This document shows positions 35,420 through 46,450 of a stretch of DNA of 64,000 nt, one piece after another. This DNA is from Moniliella sp. 'wahieum' (lineage: Eukaryota; Basidiomycota; Moniliellomycetes; Moniliellales; Moniliellaceae). The first letter of the stretch is position 1; each line of letters starts with the position of its first letter. The stretch lies in contig RSEE01000084.1 in NCBI GenBank assembly GCA_003971905.1, positions 124,001 to 188,000 on the forward strand. Reading direction: 5' to 3'. Made by a program: the position numbers and the translations under genes. The notes below the pieces were generated by a model. It did not search any database. It was not told where the DNA came from and worked only from the letters and a program-made list of their open reading frames with translations.

Positions 35420-35665
35420 TGCTAGAGGGTAGTGCTAGGGTTCACCTGCACTCTCTCCAATGGATCGGTGATGCTCGCTGGTTCGGGTGATTCGAACCTT
35501 GCGTGGCCAACGCCACCCCTTTGTCTGTTCCGACTTGCTTGCTTGACTCTTATCTTCTTCCCTTCAGCTTGCTTGAAGGACTTGTGGCTAACTGCCCTGC
35601 CTTCTTGCACGCCTTGAAGCTTATCTCTCGTGCTGCCCATAGCGTTTCCCAGCTGCAGTCTAGCA
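35420..35665 (+). repeat. copia 3' LTR
   Basis: TGCTAGA...TCTAGCA, 246 bases, preceded directly by the polypurine tract at 35411-35418. Confidence 0.95.
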
Positions 35666-36445
35666 ACGTCATCCTCGCCCTGACCGCCACCTTCAAGCAT
35701 AGATGGCCTTGGGACGCACAGTAAGTCACACACATAGCTCGCATGTGCATGAACATCGTAATGTCGACGCTGATGACATGGATGGCCTCGCTTCTCTTTC
35801 CGATGGCGCAAAGCAGTCCGTTGTCATCCATATCTTCGAACGTCGAACCATCGTAGGCACCAGTCAGCCATGTGCCGCGTCGACGCGCAGCCTAACTTTG
35901 CCTGGACTTTGAACGTTCAACTTGAAACTTAAGCGTTCAACGTTCAAACGTTCAACACCAGTCGATTTAATGATCAGTCCTTCCCCGACGTGTGTCCCTC
36001 CCGTCCCCAGTTCCATGCCCGGGACCCGAAGTTGGGAGAAGATCAGGTGTACGACCCACGGTAGCACCGGCCTAGACTCAGGCTCTGCATTCCTTTGTTC
36101 TTATTAACTTACATTCTGTCTCCCTCCAACCCGTCAGAGCTCACGCGGAACTAAAAACTCCGCCCTCCTCCGCTGTCGGATGGCGCACAACAGCGAGGCG
36201 CCAAGGAGGGCTGTAAATCTATTTTGGTAGAAGCAAAGGAGTGCACGCAGAGGAGCTGTCGCTGTACTGTTTAGTTGGCGTATTACCTCGTTTAATGGGA
36301 GAACACGACAAACATTAATTCCCCATGGTGTTGTTCGCCACCATAGTATCTGACGATGGCTTATTTTCAGAGATCGGAGGCTGATACGCCACGGGGGTGC
36401 AGTGAACAAAGTATCAAAGTAGCCAGGTGCGTCTCTGACCCAGCC
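35666..36445. other. spacer between retrotransposon and AMP deaminase 3' end
   Basis: A dense GTTCAA/TTGAAC cluster lies at 35910-35959. Otherwise no feature is recognised. Confidence 0.5.
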
Positions 36446-39235
36446 TTAGTGCCGGGCTTGGGTAACGTCGTGTCCCGACGACCAGACCAAATCCAGTTCC
36501 TCGCGCAACGTTTGTTCGCGGAAGCGGAGGCGAATGGACGGGATGTTGGATTTGGACACCACGTTCCCACGTGGGCCTGGGAGGTAAAACTTGTTGCCCA
36601 ACCAATGCCGTTTGATCTCCATCTCCCAGCCCGATTGCAGCACCGAGTTGCGCGCCAACTCGCACATGTCCGACGCACGCAGTTTGTAAATCTGCGTTGC
36701 GACGCTGTACTCTTCCAGCAACGGCTCTTTGGATAGATGGAACTGCAATGGGTCGTCCGTCGACAGGGACACGTTCATCCCCAGCTTGAGGAAAGTGGGG
36801 AACGGGTTACGTTCGTACGAGAGGAACAGCGCATTGTTCGACAGCGGCGACATGGCCAACCCAATTTGCTTGAGGTAGTAGAGGTACTGTAGCGTCGGTA
36901 CCTTGCGCAGCTGGATGCCATGCGAAATCGATTGTGAGGTCAGGAAGGTCGCGGCCAAGTGGTCCGGGTCGCCCGCCTCCCCAGCATGGGGGCGCAGTAC
37001 AAACGTATCTGCTCGCCGTCAGTACTTGACACGGTCGACGCAAAAAAGGGGAACGCAAAACGTACTATACCCGCATGTGCCGCCACTGGTTGAGGGTGGA
37101 GATGTTGGCGTACATAAAGTAGGCCCAGTAGGAGTATGGCGGAGAGGACAGTCCGTCCCACTCCGACGGACGGGGGAACTTGTTATGGACCCTGCGCTCC
37201 GGCTTGGACTCATCATCAACCAAATCAAACCCGACCACACGTTGGAGGAAGACATGCAACTTGGGGTAAGCAGAGGGGTCATGTGTCGCCTCAAAGAGCG
37301 GCCCAAAGACATCTGTAGAAATCCCAGTCAGGTTTCGTAAACGTTCCCAAGAATGCAGATGGGCACGTACTGTCGATCACATCATCAAAGTTGTCCACCG
37401 TCCCGTTGGCCTTGTAGACATCGTACAAGCGTGGAACTTGGATTAGCCAACGCACATTTGGGGAAAATAGATCATTGTCCACAACCCAGGCAGCAAGTTT
37501 GTTCCATTCCTCCTTGTTGCGGCCATAAATGGAGAGGCGGTATTGTCATCTGATACTTGGAGGCCTCGAGATCCGCCATTAGCTCCTTGGTGATCTCCGC
37601 AGGTAGCGGCCATGAATCAAGTTGTCGGTTTGAGAAAAATCTCACGAAGACGCGACTCACCGAGCGGGTTGTACTTGAGGTTGAATTTGTCAAAGCGGTG
37701 GAAAGCGTCCTGGTGGGCATGCATGTCCAGCGTGTCAATCGAAAGATCGTACGCCGTCAGACCAAGCGACTCGAACACTTGTTCCAAAGTGAGTTTGTGA
37801 CCATCACGGAAGATGACCACATCGTCCGGATGACGCTTGATCTTGGCTTTGATGAACCGGAGTAGGTGCTTCTGGTTCATCGAGGCTGAGTGGTGAATAT
37901 GCGTGTCGACCTTGCGCACATTGTAGAAGTCACGGTGGGGAACTTTCTTCATCCCATCCAACTCGCGATACTCGTTCAAGAGAGTGTACAAGTTCCACTT
38001 GGCTTCGAGGTACTTGAGCCTGCGCCAAGCAAAGGAGCGGGTTGGACCATCCGCAACAATGTTTAAGAGAAAATCCAGATCCTTGTAGTATTGCCGCATG
38101 GTGATCGCTGCAAAAAGTGGTTTGGCCTCCTTGCCGACCGACTCGGGGGCCTGTTCATCAAACACCTGGAATACCCCGTCCACCCTTCGGAATGTAATCG
38201 GCCTTCCTTGGCGGGTGTGCTTGGTAGGGAAGCGCATGAACTTCATGTCGAACTTACCAGGTACGCTACCAGTGGCAGTGAGCAGCTGGCTCGCAGCATT
38301 GGCGTTGGCCGGGGAAGCGGGCGCGATGGCGGGAGGAAGGGGATTGACCGCTGTGGGACGAACACAAAGGAGGAGCTGGAGCAGGGTGGAAGTTTTCCCA
38401 GTGAGGTCGGGGTGGGGCGGGATAGATTCTCCACGGTTTGAGAGCGGGCTTGTCCCCGGAGCCGTCGGACCAATAATCATCGTCGGGCGAATAGGCAAGA
38501 GAACACCCATCAACATATACTTCCTTCTCCTTCTTGTAGTCCTGGTTGGCCTTGCCCGCCCCTGGCTGAGCATTGAATTGCTCCACATATTCAGCGTCCC
38601 AATTCTTTGGATTCTCCTCCCAGTGAGCCTGATGAGAAGCCAGCATATACTTGTCCCGAAGCTCGAGGCACTGTTGTAAGCTGGTGTAGAGCTCCGCCAG
38701 TTCCGACGAAATAGGGGCAGGGACGGACGAGTGGCCTTCGGCCGCGCCTGTGCCTAAGCTGGCTAGTCGAGCAGCCGCATCCGCAGGAGACGCCGCAAAC
38801 TCTCCTTTCCCATCTTTAGAGGAACTGACAGAAGGTTCATAATTGTCTTCTTCTTCGTCCTTCTCACCCCCGACAAGGGAATACGACGAGCGACTCATGC
38901 CCCAATGTTCGTCTGCCACCTCGTGTCGTAGTTATTCTCGGCGAGTTCTTCTTCCAACAGGTGGCGGGTGGGGGCGCTTCGATGGCCAAACAAGTGAGGG
39001 GCCGGAACAGGGCCTTCGACACTCTCTCCAAGTCTCGGTTTCTCTCCTGAGGGGACAGGTGAGAGAGCATCATGGCTGCATGAGAATGGGCGCTTGCGGC
39101 GGAGCTGGACAGCTCGGGGAAACTGTCCTCGGGTGGGGATGCAGCTCCTGGCATGGTCCACGGGGCCGATGGCGTTTCTCGCGTGGGGGTCACGTCGCCT
39201 GGCGTTGCATCGCCCGAAAGGACAGCAGCGTACAT
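36446..39235 (-). CDS. AMD1: AMP deaminase
   Basis: Cytosolic enzyme converting AMP to IMP and ammonia in the purine nucleotide cycle. The ATG at 39235 begins a disordered leader ([20 protein letters not shown]). The conserved region starts with ECL-type helix residues [16 protein letters not shown] (about 38670). Zinc ligands and substrate residues are seen in [17 protein letters not shown] (about 37880-37915), [16 protein letters not shown] (about 36975), [10 protein letters not shown] (about 36910) and [11 protein letters not shown] (about 36755), all AMP-deaminase signatures. Introns lie at 37313-37370 (GTACGT...ACAG) and 37009-37070 (GTATAG...GCAG) and restore the [19 protein letters not shown] and [15 protein letters not shown] joins. 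The stop is at 36446. Frame changes near 38990, 38410 and 37600 need correction or a further intron. A C10 run lies 20 bases upstream of the start. Confidence 0.93.
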
Positions 39236-42200
39236 GGTGATAGACGCAAGTGGTGGGGGGGGGGAATGGAGCCAATTCCAGCTTGTCGGATCAATTTGAT
39301 CAATGCAAAATGGTTTGCCTTGTGGTCTGCGGCGGGGAGAGCGAAGAGATAAGCTAACCGAGGGCAGAGGCCCCGTCACCAGCAGTCACATGCACATGCC
39401 ACATGCCATACGACAGCGGCCGTGTCAAGCTTCAAGCAGCAAGTTTAAATACCAATCGAATTATTGCAAGCAATAATCATGACCCCATAAATCGATGACG
39501 TAGTGAATTCCTACGCCTGAGCTGAGCGCGTCGGTGCATTGGCCGGTGCCCATGGCCCGTTCAAAACGTTCAACACGTTCACCCTCCCTTCCATCTTCAC
39601 CTAACCAGCTAATCCAGCCTGAACGGAACGCCTGAACCTCACTACAGATAGTAGCAGGGAGGCACTGTTCTACCTCTTCCGGGCTCCTCCGAATCGGACC
39701 ATCACTGTCGACATGGTCTTCTCTCTTCCTTGCTGTGACGGTGGCCATATGCACACCGATTCGCCTCATTACGTCTGCGGGAAAGTCGCGACTGGAATTT
39801 CACTACGTGCTAGACTACTGTGAGGATTGCCGCCGGTCGTGGTTTGACAATAAGGTGCACGACCAACTGAGGCAGAATAAGTACCTACGTTTGCCAATCC
39901 TAAGTTTGATAGCATTTTGCCCTTCAGGTACGCTCCTTACTATATGGCGGTACTGTACTTCGGCACCAAGCTTCGCCGCTGGCTTCAGTCCATATGTAAT
40001 TGAGAGGGCGAGCTGGACAACAATGTGCTGTGGCCGTCAGAATTGTAACCACTGCACTTTGAAGGATTGGGACAGAAAGGAGAGGTAATTCTTGCGTACC
40101 GGAAGGTGGCACACGAGCTAAGCCTGGCTAAGCCTGTTACACGCCGGATGAGTGAGCCTAGTACAGTAAGCGCGTACTTTATTCGCAACTTGCTGCCTTC
40201 GCTGGCGTACCCTTAGGCCTCACAGCTGTGCTGGATAACCGATAAGATCTAAGATCCCAGTCCAGAATGATTTTAAGGGTGGGAGAGGCTGTGACGAGAA
40301 AGGTGGAACGCATTGGCATATTCAGGAAACTGCTTCTCACCGAGAGCGAACCAGACGAAGACACCAGTAACCAAAAGGTCGGTGGAAGAGGGTCACCTGA
40401 AGAAAAGCAACGTGCGAACGGTCACGTGGACTCGCTTTGAGAAACGATATACCTTTGGGAGCTTCTAGCAAGGATGGTGTGCCAGGAGGTGCTCGTAGAA
40501 GGGAGACAGACACTGGTGGCACTTGTGTGGCCGCCGGTGACCGGTTACCGGATACGCGGTTACATCGGTTCCGCGTTACACGGCTATGGCGGCCGGTGAT
40601 ATTTGATGCCGATGATACATGGCAACTGGACCCTACTGGACCCCGGCGCCGGTCCTCTTCTGCATATTTTGCCGGCAACGTGGGGATCAGAGAGCAGGGG
40701 GGCAGCGCAAGGACAGCACACTCAAGGTGGCGGCGGACTAGCAGCGATGGTCGACGGTCTGCGGTGGCCTGCTGCCTCCTACGGCTCCTCGCCACCTGTG
40801 GGCCCTGCGTTTGCCCGGGCGGGGGGCTTGGCTGGGCCAGCGTGGCAAGGGGGCAGGAAGAGTAATCGATTGCTCAGCGCTGATGCGCTCATGCGAATCC
40901 AACCCTTGAAACATCCGATCCGTAAGCCGTGGCCGCCATCATGCATCAGGCTGGGAAGGGTCTGGAAGGGCTGGCGCTGGGACAAACACGCGGGTGCACT
41001 GCGCAGTACAGGGACGCGCTCGATCGATGGCCAGGATGATTCATAGACTAGATCATCGATAGAATCGTCAGGTATCGATCATCCGCCCCCGCCCTCTCAC
41101 AGCATTCGGTTTGGCGCTCTCCATCGCCTGCCATCGCCTGCGATAGTCAGAAGAGAGACGAGCGTCCTGTAGCCCCTCTGCCGCTCCCCGTTCACCCCGC
41201 GTCCATCATGCAACGTGGTCGCTCTTGCTCGCTCTGTCTGAGCGCTCATCCAGGCGGCCGTTTTTCGGCTTTTGAACTCAGACTGCGTACTGGTACTGAG
41301 TACTGACGTACTAAGTTGCATCCACCAGCGTATTCTCCGATGGCACCCGGCCTCAAGCTTCAAGCCCCATTAGCGCGTCAGCGTTGAACAACGTTGAGCC
41401 GCTGAGCTTCAACGATCAGCTTGGGCGCTCACTCAGCCACACCCCATATACTCCCCCCACGCATATTCTTTTCTACTCGCCACAGTTGTACGGTCAGTCC
41501 GGCATACCACTCACTATACTACACTGCATCATTCGCCAGCAGACATGCGATCTCGCGCCCCTCGTTTTCCGCGCGCCGCAACGGCCATACTAGCCAATTA
41601 AAACATCCCCCCCAGCACGATCACTTCAACGCTCTCTCTGTGTACCCCCTTTCGCCCTTGCGACATCCGAGCCATCCAGCCCCTCACGAGTATCATGTAA
41701 CACTCGAGTAACCGCACCCCACTCGCGTTTATGTGGCTGCGCTAGTGCCGCACTTGTCCCCCCCGCCCGCACCCCAGCTCCTTTCCGAACAGTGCAACGG
41801 ATGGTTCCGCATGCGCATCCCCCTTCCCTCTCATTCCCTTGCCTTCCACCACCTGTCTTCATTCTCACCTGGCCCCACCCCCGTCTTGTCCGATCGGAGC
41901 CTATACACTGCCCTGCATTCCTGACCGGAGCCCCCCCCTGTCCTTGGCTGTAACATCCCCCAACTCTTCGTATCAACTCATTGCCACCTGTCTGCATCTC
42001 CAGCGAGCTCTCGGTCGTCTGGCAGCCCACGATCTTCGTTTACTCCCCCCTCCACCCCCCCCTTGAATGGGCCAGCTCTTCCATCGGCCATTAATCACCC
42101 CATCTCGTGATTGCTACAGTACGTGCGGTACCTCTTCCCTTTCATCTCCGGAGACCAAGGGGCTTGCAAACCAGCATACTAACTTCCACGGATGCTGATT

Positions 42201-42302
42201 ATAACCACAAAGGAGCGCCCCCTCCGCTTCCTCCTCTAAACGCACTCGACACATTGGTTGCTTCCCTGTTGCTGCCCCGCCATACCACCTGTGCCTCATA
42301 TT
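39236..42302. other. 3 kb intergenic region upstream of white-collar-1
   Basis: No conserved gene recognised. It includes a GTTCAA cluster (39559-39581), CAAGCTTCAAG palindromes (39425-39437, 41352-41364), a TACTGAGTACTGACGTAC string (about 41294-41312) and a C/T-rich stretch (41430-42290) that is probably the promoter and leader of the next gene. A 117-codon frame at 39735-40088 is unsupported. Confidence 0.5.
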
Positions 42303-45300
42303 ATGGCATCCATCGCCCCCGCCGAAGAGGGTGAGCTGTTGTCGCAGCTTCTCAGCTCCGACGAGATCCAGTCTCTTCTCGCGGCTACAGACTATGCTGA
42401 CGACGCTCTTCCGTTTGATTCCACCAACTGCGACCCATTTTCTATTCATCAGCCGGCTGTGCTGCCCCCGACCCGACCCAGCCGGACAAACTCCTTCGAT
42501 CCCACATCCTGTTACCTTTTCCACTCGAACCACTCGATCCAGCACCCACAATGCCAATGCCAGCATGCTTTTCCCCGTACTTCACCCCACCGATAATCTT
42601 GTACCTAGCGCTGCCAATCCCATGGCACACTAGCCAGTTCGTCTGCTCCATTTGCCGCCTCCCCTGTTCGCGTCTCCGGCTCTCCCTCCCCCCAGAGAGC
42701 AGATACCACGCCCAAATTTTTGCCCACCACATGTCCCATCTCAACTCGCACGACGGGCGCAACCAGAAGAAAGATAGGGTGGGCGCCTTGCTCGGTGATT
42801 GTGCTCCGATGAGCGTGCCAACCATCAGCTGGACATTGCCCTCCTCGTCCTCGTCCTCCTCCAACCGGGATCCTAGCCTCGACGACATGCTGCCTCTCCT
42901 TACAAGCGATGCTGCTCCCAAGATGACACTGCAAGAACGACGGAGGATGGCACGTCTGCGCGAGGCACGCGGCAATCTCCGGCATTCTCTCCAAACCCGC
43001 ACCAACACTCAAGTAACGACCAGCAGGAGGCTCGGCCGCGGGGCATTCCCCACCCACTGTCCAGTTCGTTCGGATCTACCAATCCGTCCATTGCACCTCT
43101 CAAGTACCCACCCCCTTCACCTGGATGGCAGAGCGAGCGCCCGTTCCGCCCGACGAAGATGAACCTCCGATTCGATGGACGAACTTGGACTTGCACAGTA
43201 CCTGGACCTCCTTCCGGCGGCCGTACCTCAGCCGCGCTTCCATTCCAGTCCAGCACCACCAACGTCTGGTCTCTTACTGACGGAGCAAGTTCGGCACACA
43301 GTACCTTGATCCCCACTCCGTCGGATTACGTCTCCATTCGCCTGCCCCACTTAACGGGGGTTGACCAGGAAAGGTATACCGACCGAGGCATACTCGTTGC
43401 TCGTGGTATAGGCACTCTGTCGGGGACTGGGAATGGAAAGGGGGCGGAGATCGAGACGGATACAGATCCGAAGACGGGACGAGAATGAGAATGGAGGCAG
43501 GGCCCAAGCAGGAAGCTGGAATTGCAAATGGGACTGAGGGTGGAGGCTGGATCGGTGCATTCGATCCGTTGAACGCACTGTTAGAGGTCGCCTCTCGCCG
43601 CCATCCAGTGATCGACTTGGGTCCCGTCCGTTTCAGCGGCGTTTACGGTGGCGGACGTGACGCTGCCAGACCATCCAATTGTGTATTGCAGCGACTCCTT
43701 CCTCCACTTGACGGGCTACGAGCGTCACGAAGTGATCGGGAAGAACGCGCGGTTCCTCCAGGCACCCAGTGGGCTGATGAGCAAAGGCGAGGTTCGCACC
43801 ACCACCGACCCTGCTGCTGTCGTCCATCCTCCCACCACCTGATGAAGCTGGAGGAGTGCCAGGCAAGTTTGATCAACTACCGTAAAGGCGGTGCTCCGTT
43901 TCTCAATTTGGTCACGCTCGTACCCATCCCATGGGAGGGGGTACCGGGGTCAAATACGTGGTAGGCTTCCAAGTCCCTCTTTGGCTCAAGGGGAAAATGG
44001 CATACTAGAGAGCAAGGAAGCCAGTACTCTCTCGCATCCGTCTCCCCTCGCACCCTTGCTTGAGAGGCGGCCTCTCCTCTCCAAACGGAGCCCAATCGGT
44101 GGCGAGCGTTGTGCGGCCAACGGAAGTAAACCCGTTTGAATGGGCAAGTCAACTGGTGGACCCATGGGCGGTGATCAACGGTCGTTCGGTGGTGCAGATG
44201 CTGTATCCAGAAGAAGAGGCGCCCCCCTCGGTCAAGCAGGAACATTGGTCTCGCGTGGTGGTGGAGAACACGCCAGACGTTCTTTTTTGTCCTTTCAATC
44301 AAGGCGTTTCTCCTCTCCCCACGCATCGAGCGTCAGACGGGATGGAGCCACGTGGAACTGAGCGGCAAGTCGATTGGAAATTATATGCACCCCGCCGATG
44401 TGGTTCCGGTCTTTCGCCAGCTAAAGGACGCTATTCTTCGAACGTGACCTCCAAGGAAGTCCATTTGCTATTCCGAATGAAAGTAAACGGAGAGTCGGAC
44501 TTAAGTGGATCGAGTCTGTCGGCCGAGTTCACATGGAGACGGGCAAAATGAAAGTCGTTATTCTCTCCGGTCGACCACGGGAGATTGAGCATGTACCACC
44601 TCAGGCATGAGTCGGGTTACTTCCTCCTCCGAGCCAGGGTTCTGGATGCGCCTGTCCAAACAAACCGGCCTCCTCTTGGCTGTAACTGCTCCGGTGATAC
44701 ATTTTCTGAGACTGAGTCCTGGTCAATTGATGGGCAAGTCGGTCAAGGACCTGGTTCCCGGCCCCAGGGCTGAGGCCCTCCTCGCCGCCCTTCAACATGG
44801 AGAGCAGTCGGTGGTTCAGCACGGCCTGCTCGATCGACTGGGGCGGAAAGTGACCGTACTGTCGCAAGTATACCCCTCTGTGGGCGCAACGAGCGTCTGG
44901 GTTCACATTCGTGGTTCCCACCCCGACTCGGTCGTAAGCGAGGACAGTGTGTATAATACAGCGCGCCCTTTCACTTCCTACAGGACGGAGCTGCCTTCGA
45001 ATGTGCTGCCAGAGTTTGATCCCATTGCTCTTCCAGCTGGCCATATGAACTCCAACGGCTCCGTTTGCTGAACAAGAAGCTGCGGCAAGAGGTGCAGACG
45101 ACGTATTCGCGACGGCTCAAGACCTTACCGATTTGGGCTGAGAACCAGAAGAAAGCCTCTTCCTGCCCCTCTGGAAGAGGAGGATCTGCAAGAGCTGTTG
45201 ATGACCCTTCCTGTTGCCACTTCGCTCGCCGAGGAGGAGGAGCCGATAATCAAGCGAGGGCGAAACGGCCTTCACGCAGGCATGGGACGAAGAGAGGGAT

Positions 45301-45362
45301 GCAAACAAGATGGATGGCTTTTCAATGCTCGCCAGCGTCAGTTCCGATCCACTTCCGTGTGA
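42303..45362 (+). CDS. wc-1: white-collar-1-type LOV/PAS photoreceptor homologue, adduct Cys replaced by Ala
   Basis: Nuclear photoreceptor and transcription partner of WC-2. The N-terminus (ATG 42303, [20 protein letters not shown]) is long and disordered. The LOV domain (about 43640-43990) reads [60 protein letters not shown] and [10 protein letters not shown]. These align with WC-1, but the photoactive Cys of GRNCRFLQ is Ala (codon GCG, 43747-43749). The flavin-contacting Asn, Arg and Gln positions are kept. PAS-B (about 44250-44590) has [20 protein letters not shown] and a [13 protein letters not shown] block. PAS-C (about 44640-44900) has [20 protein letters not shown]. It is followed by [20 protein letters not shown] (about 45030-45090), typical of WC-1, and an acidic/basic tail with the stop at 45360-45362. 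No GATA finger, as usual in basidiomycetes. At least six frame changes. Confidence 0.9.
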
Positions 45363-46450
45363 CTCTTCTTCCACCCACACCCGCACCACCTTTGATCCTC
45401 TCCTCCCCTCCCGCGCTCCCAGTAGTTTTTCAACGGTATACACATCTCTCACAGATTGCCAAATCCCGATCAAAACTGCCCCTCCACTTACCCCTCCCCT
45501 CCCCTCTTCAGGCCTTGATTTGTTTGGCTCAGTACAAGGACACCGTCTCTCTCCTGACATCACAGGAACTTTTCCCCTCTCCCCTCTTTTTCTCCTTATT
45601 CTCCTTATACATCCTCTGCGTCTCTTTGCACTTGCGGCGACAACAGGTACCCCTCTCTTCCACAATCCGCTTCCTTGACTCAGCAGGGTATTGGTTGTAT
45701 GGAGAGGAGTCTCCTCCGTCTGTACCCCCTACATACTAGCCTGTGCTCTCTTCTCTGTCTTTTCTGTTTGCGTGCCTTTTGCCTTTGTCCACCTACCGTT
45801 AATACCATCAGTCTGCAATTCGCGTTTTTTTCCAGCGGGAAGCCTCCTCACCGGGACCTGTGCTAGAGAGGCATCTCGTTGCATTCCACGACATTGTCAC
45901 AGGGCGAGCAGCAGCTGGGGTAGGCAGCAGTGTCATATGCCAACATGTCAAGGGAAATGCTTCCTGTGACTCCTGCGCTAGTTCCCCTCTGACACAGTTA
46001 CTATTAGTACGGTCAACGTAACTGGCACAAGGGCGAAAAGGTTACAACTGGCAGGCGGTCGGTGACCCAATCGTGAGTATTTTGGCTTGTGAGGCTCACA
46101 TGTGAGAGTATGAGAGTGTGAGGCCGGCAGTGGGTTACGCGGTTGCGCCGGCTACGCTTCTGTATAGAAAAGCGCGACTCTGCAGATGCGCCACCGCCGC
46201 CAGACGGATCGTGTGATGAGCGTTGGAAGCGTCGCGGGAACGCGTGAACGTTCAAGTTATCAAGTTCAAGTTCAAGTTCAACACTTTGCGGTAGGCTCAG
46301 CGCGCGCCCAGCGCTGCTCAGCGCCCGACGCGGATCAATTCACACTCCGCTCAGAAGCTTTTTCAACAGCCTGGCCGCCTCACCGCCACCTGCTGCCAGC
46401 CGGAGCGCGGTGGACTTGGACCAACGCCTGCCCGCCGTCTGCCCCCCCAC
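45363..46450. other. intergenic
   Basis: C/T-rich 3' flank of wc-1, then spacer. A 225-codon frame running to 45739 overlaps the wc-1 tail in another frame and looks spurious. A GTTCAA/TTCAAG cluster lies at 46246-46283. Confidence 0.5.

Larger units (their letters stand above)
29319..35665 (+). mobile_element. Ty1/copia LTR retrotransposon, full length
   Basis: Two 243-246 base LTRs bound a 5.86 kb interior with gag-like sequence, a CCHC zinc knuckle, aspartic protease, integrase, then reverse transcriptase and RNase H. Integrase before RT is the copia (Pseudoviridae) order. The polypurine tract GAGGGGGG (35411-35418) abuts the right LTR, as required for plus-strand priming. No 5-base target duplication: the flanks are TACTC and ACGTC. 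The LTRs show no base substitutions, only a 1-base and a 2-base indel, so the insertion looks recent. The gag and integrase frames are nevertheless broken while the RT/RNase H frame is open for 674 codons. Confidence 0.95.

Noticed and set aside
39735-40088. 117-codon frame in the intergenic region
   Set aside because: No domain, no codon pattern distinguishing it, no nearby start or splice signals of note; kept only as a remark.
45065-45739. 225-codon open frame after the wc-1 PAS domains
   Set aside because: It starts in the true wc-1 helix ([10 protein letters not shown]) but then drifts into C/T-rich sequence. A neighbouring frame gives a more protein-like tail (acidic block then KRGR) with a stop at 45360.
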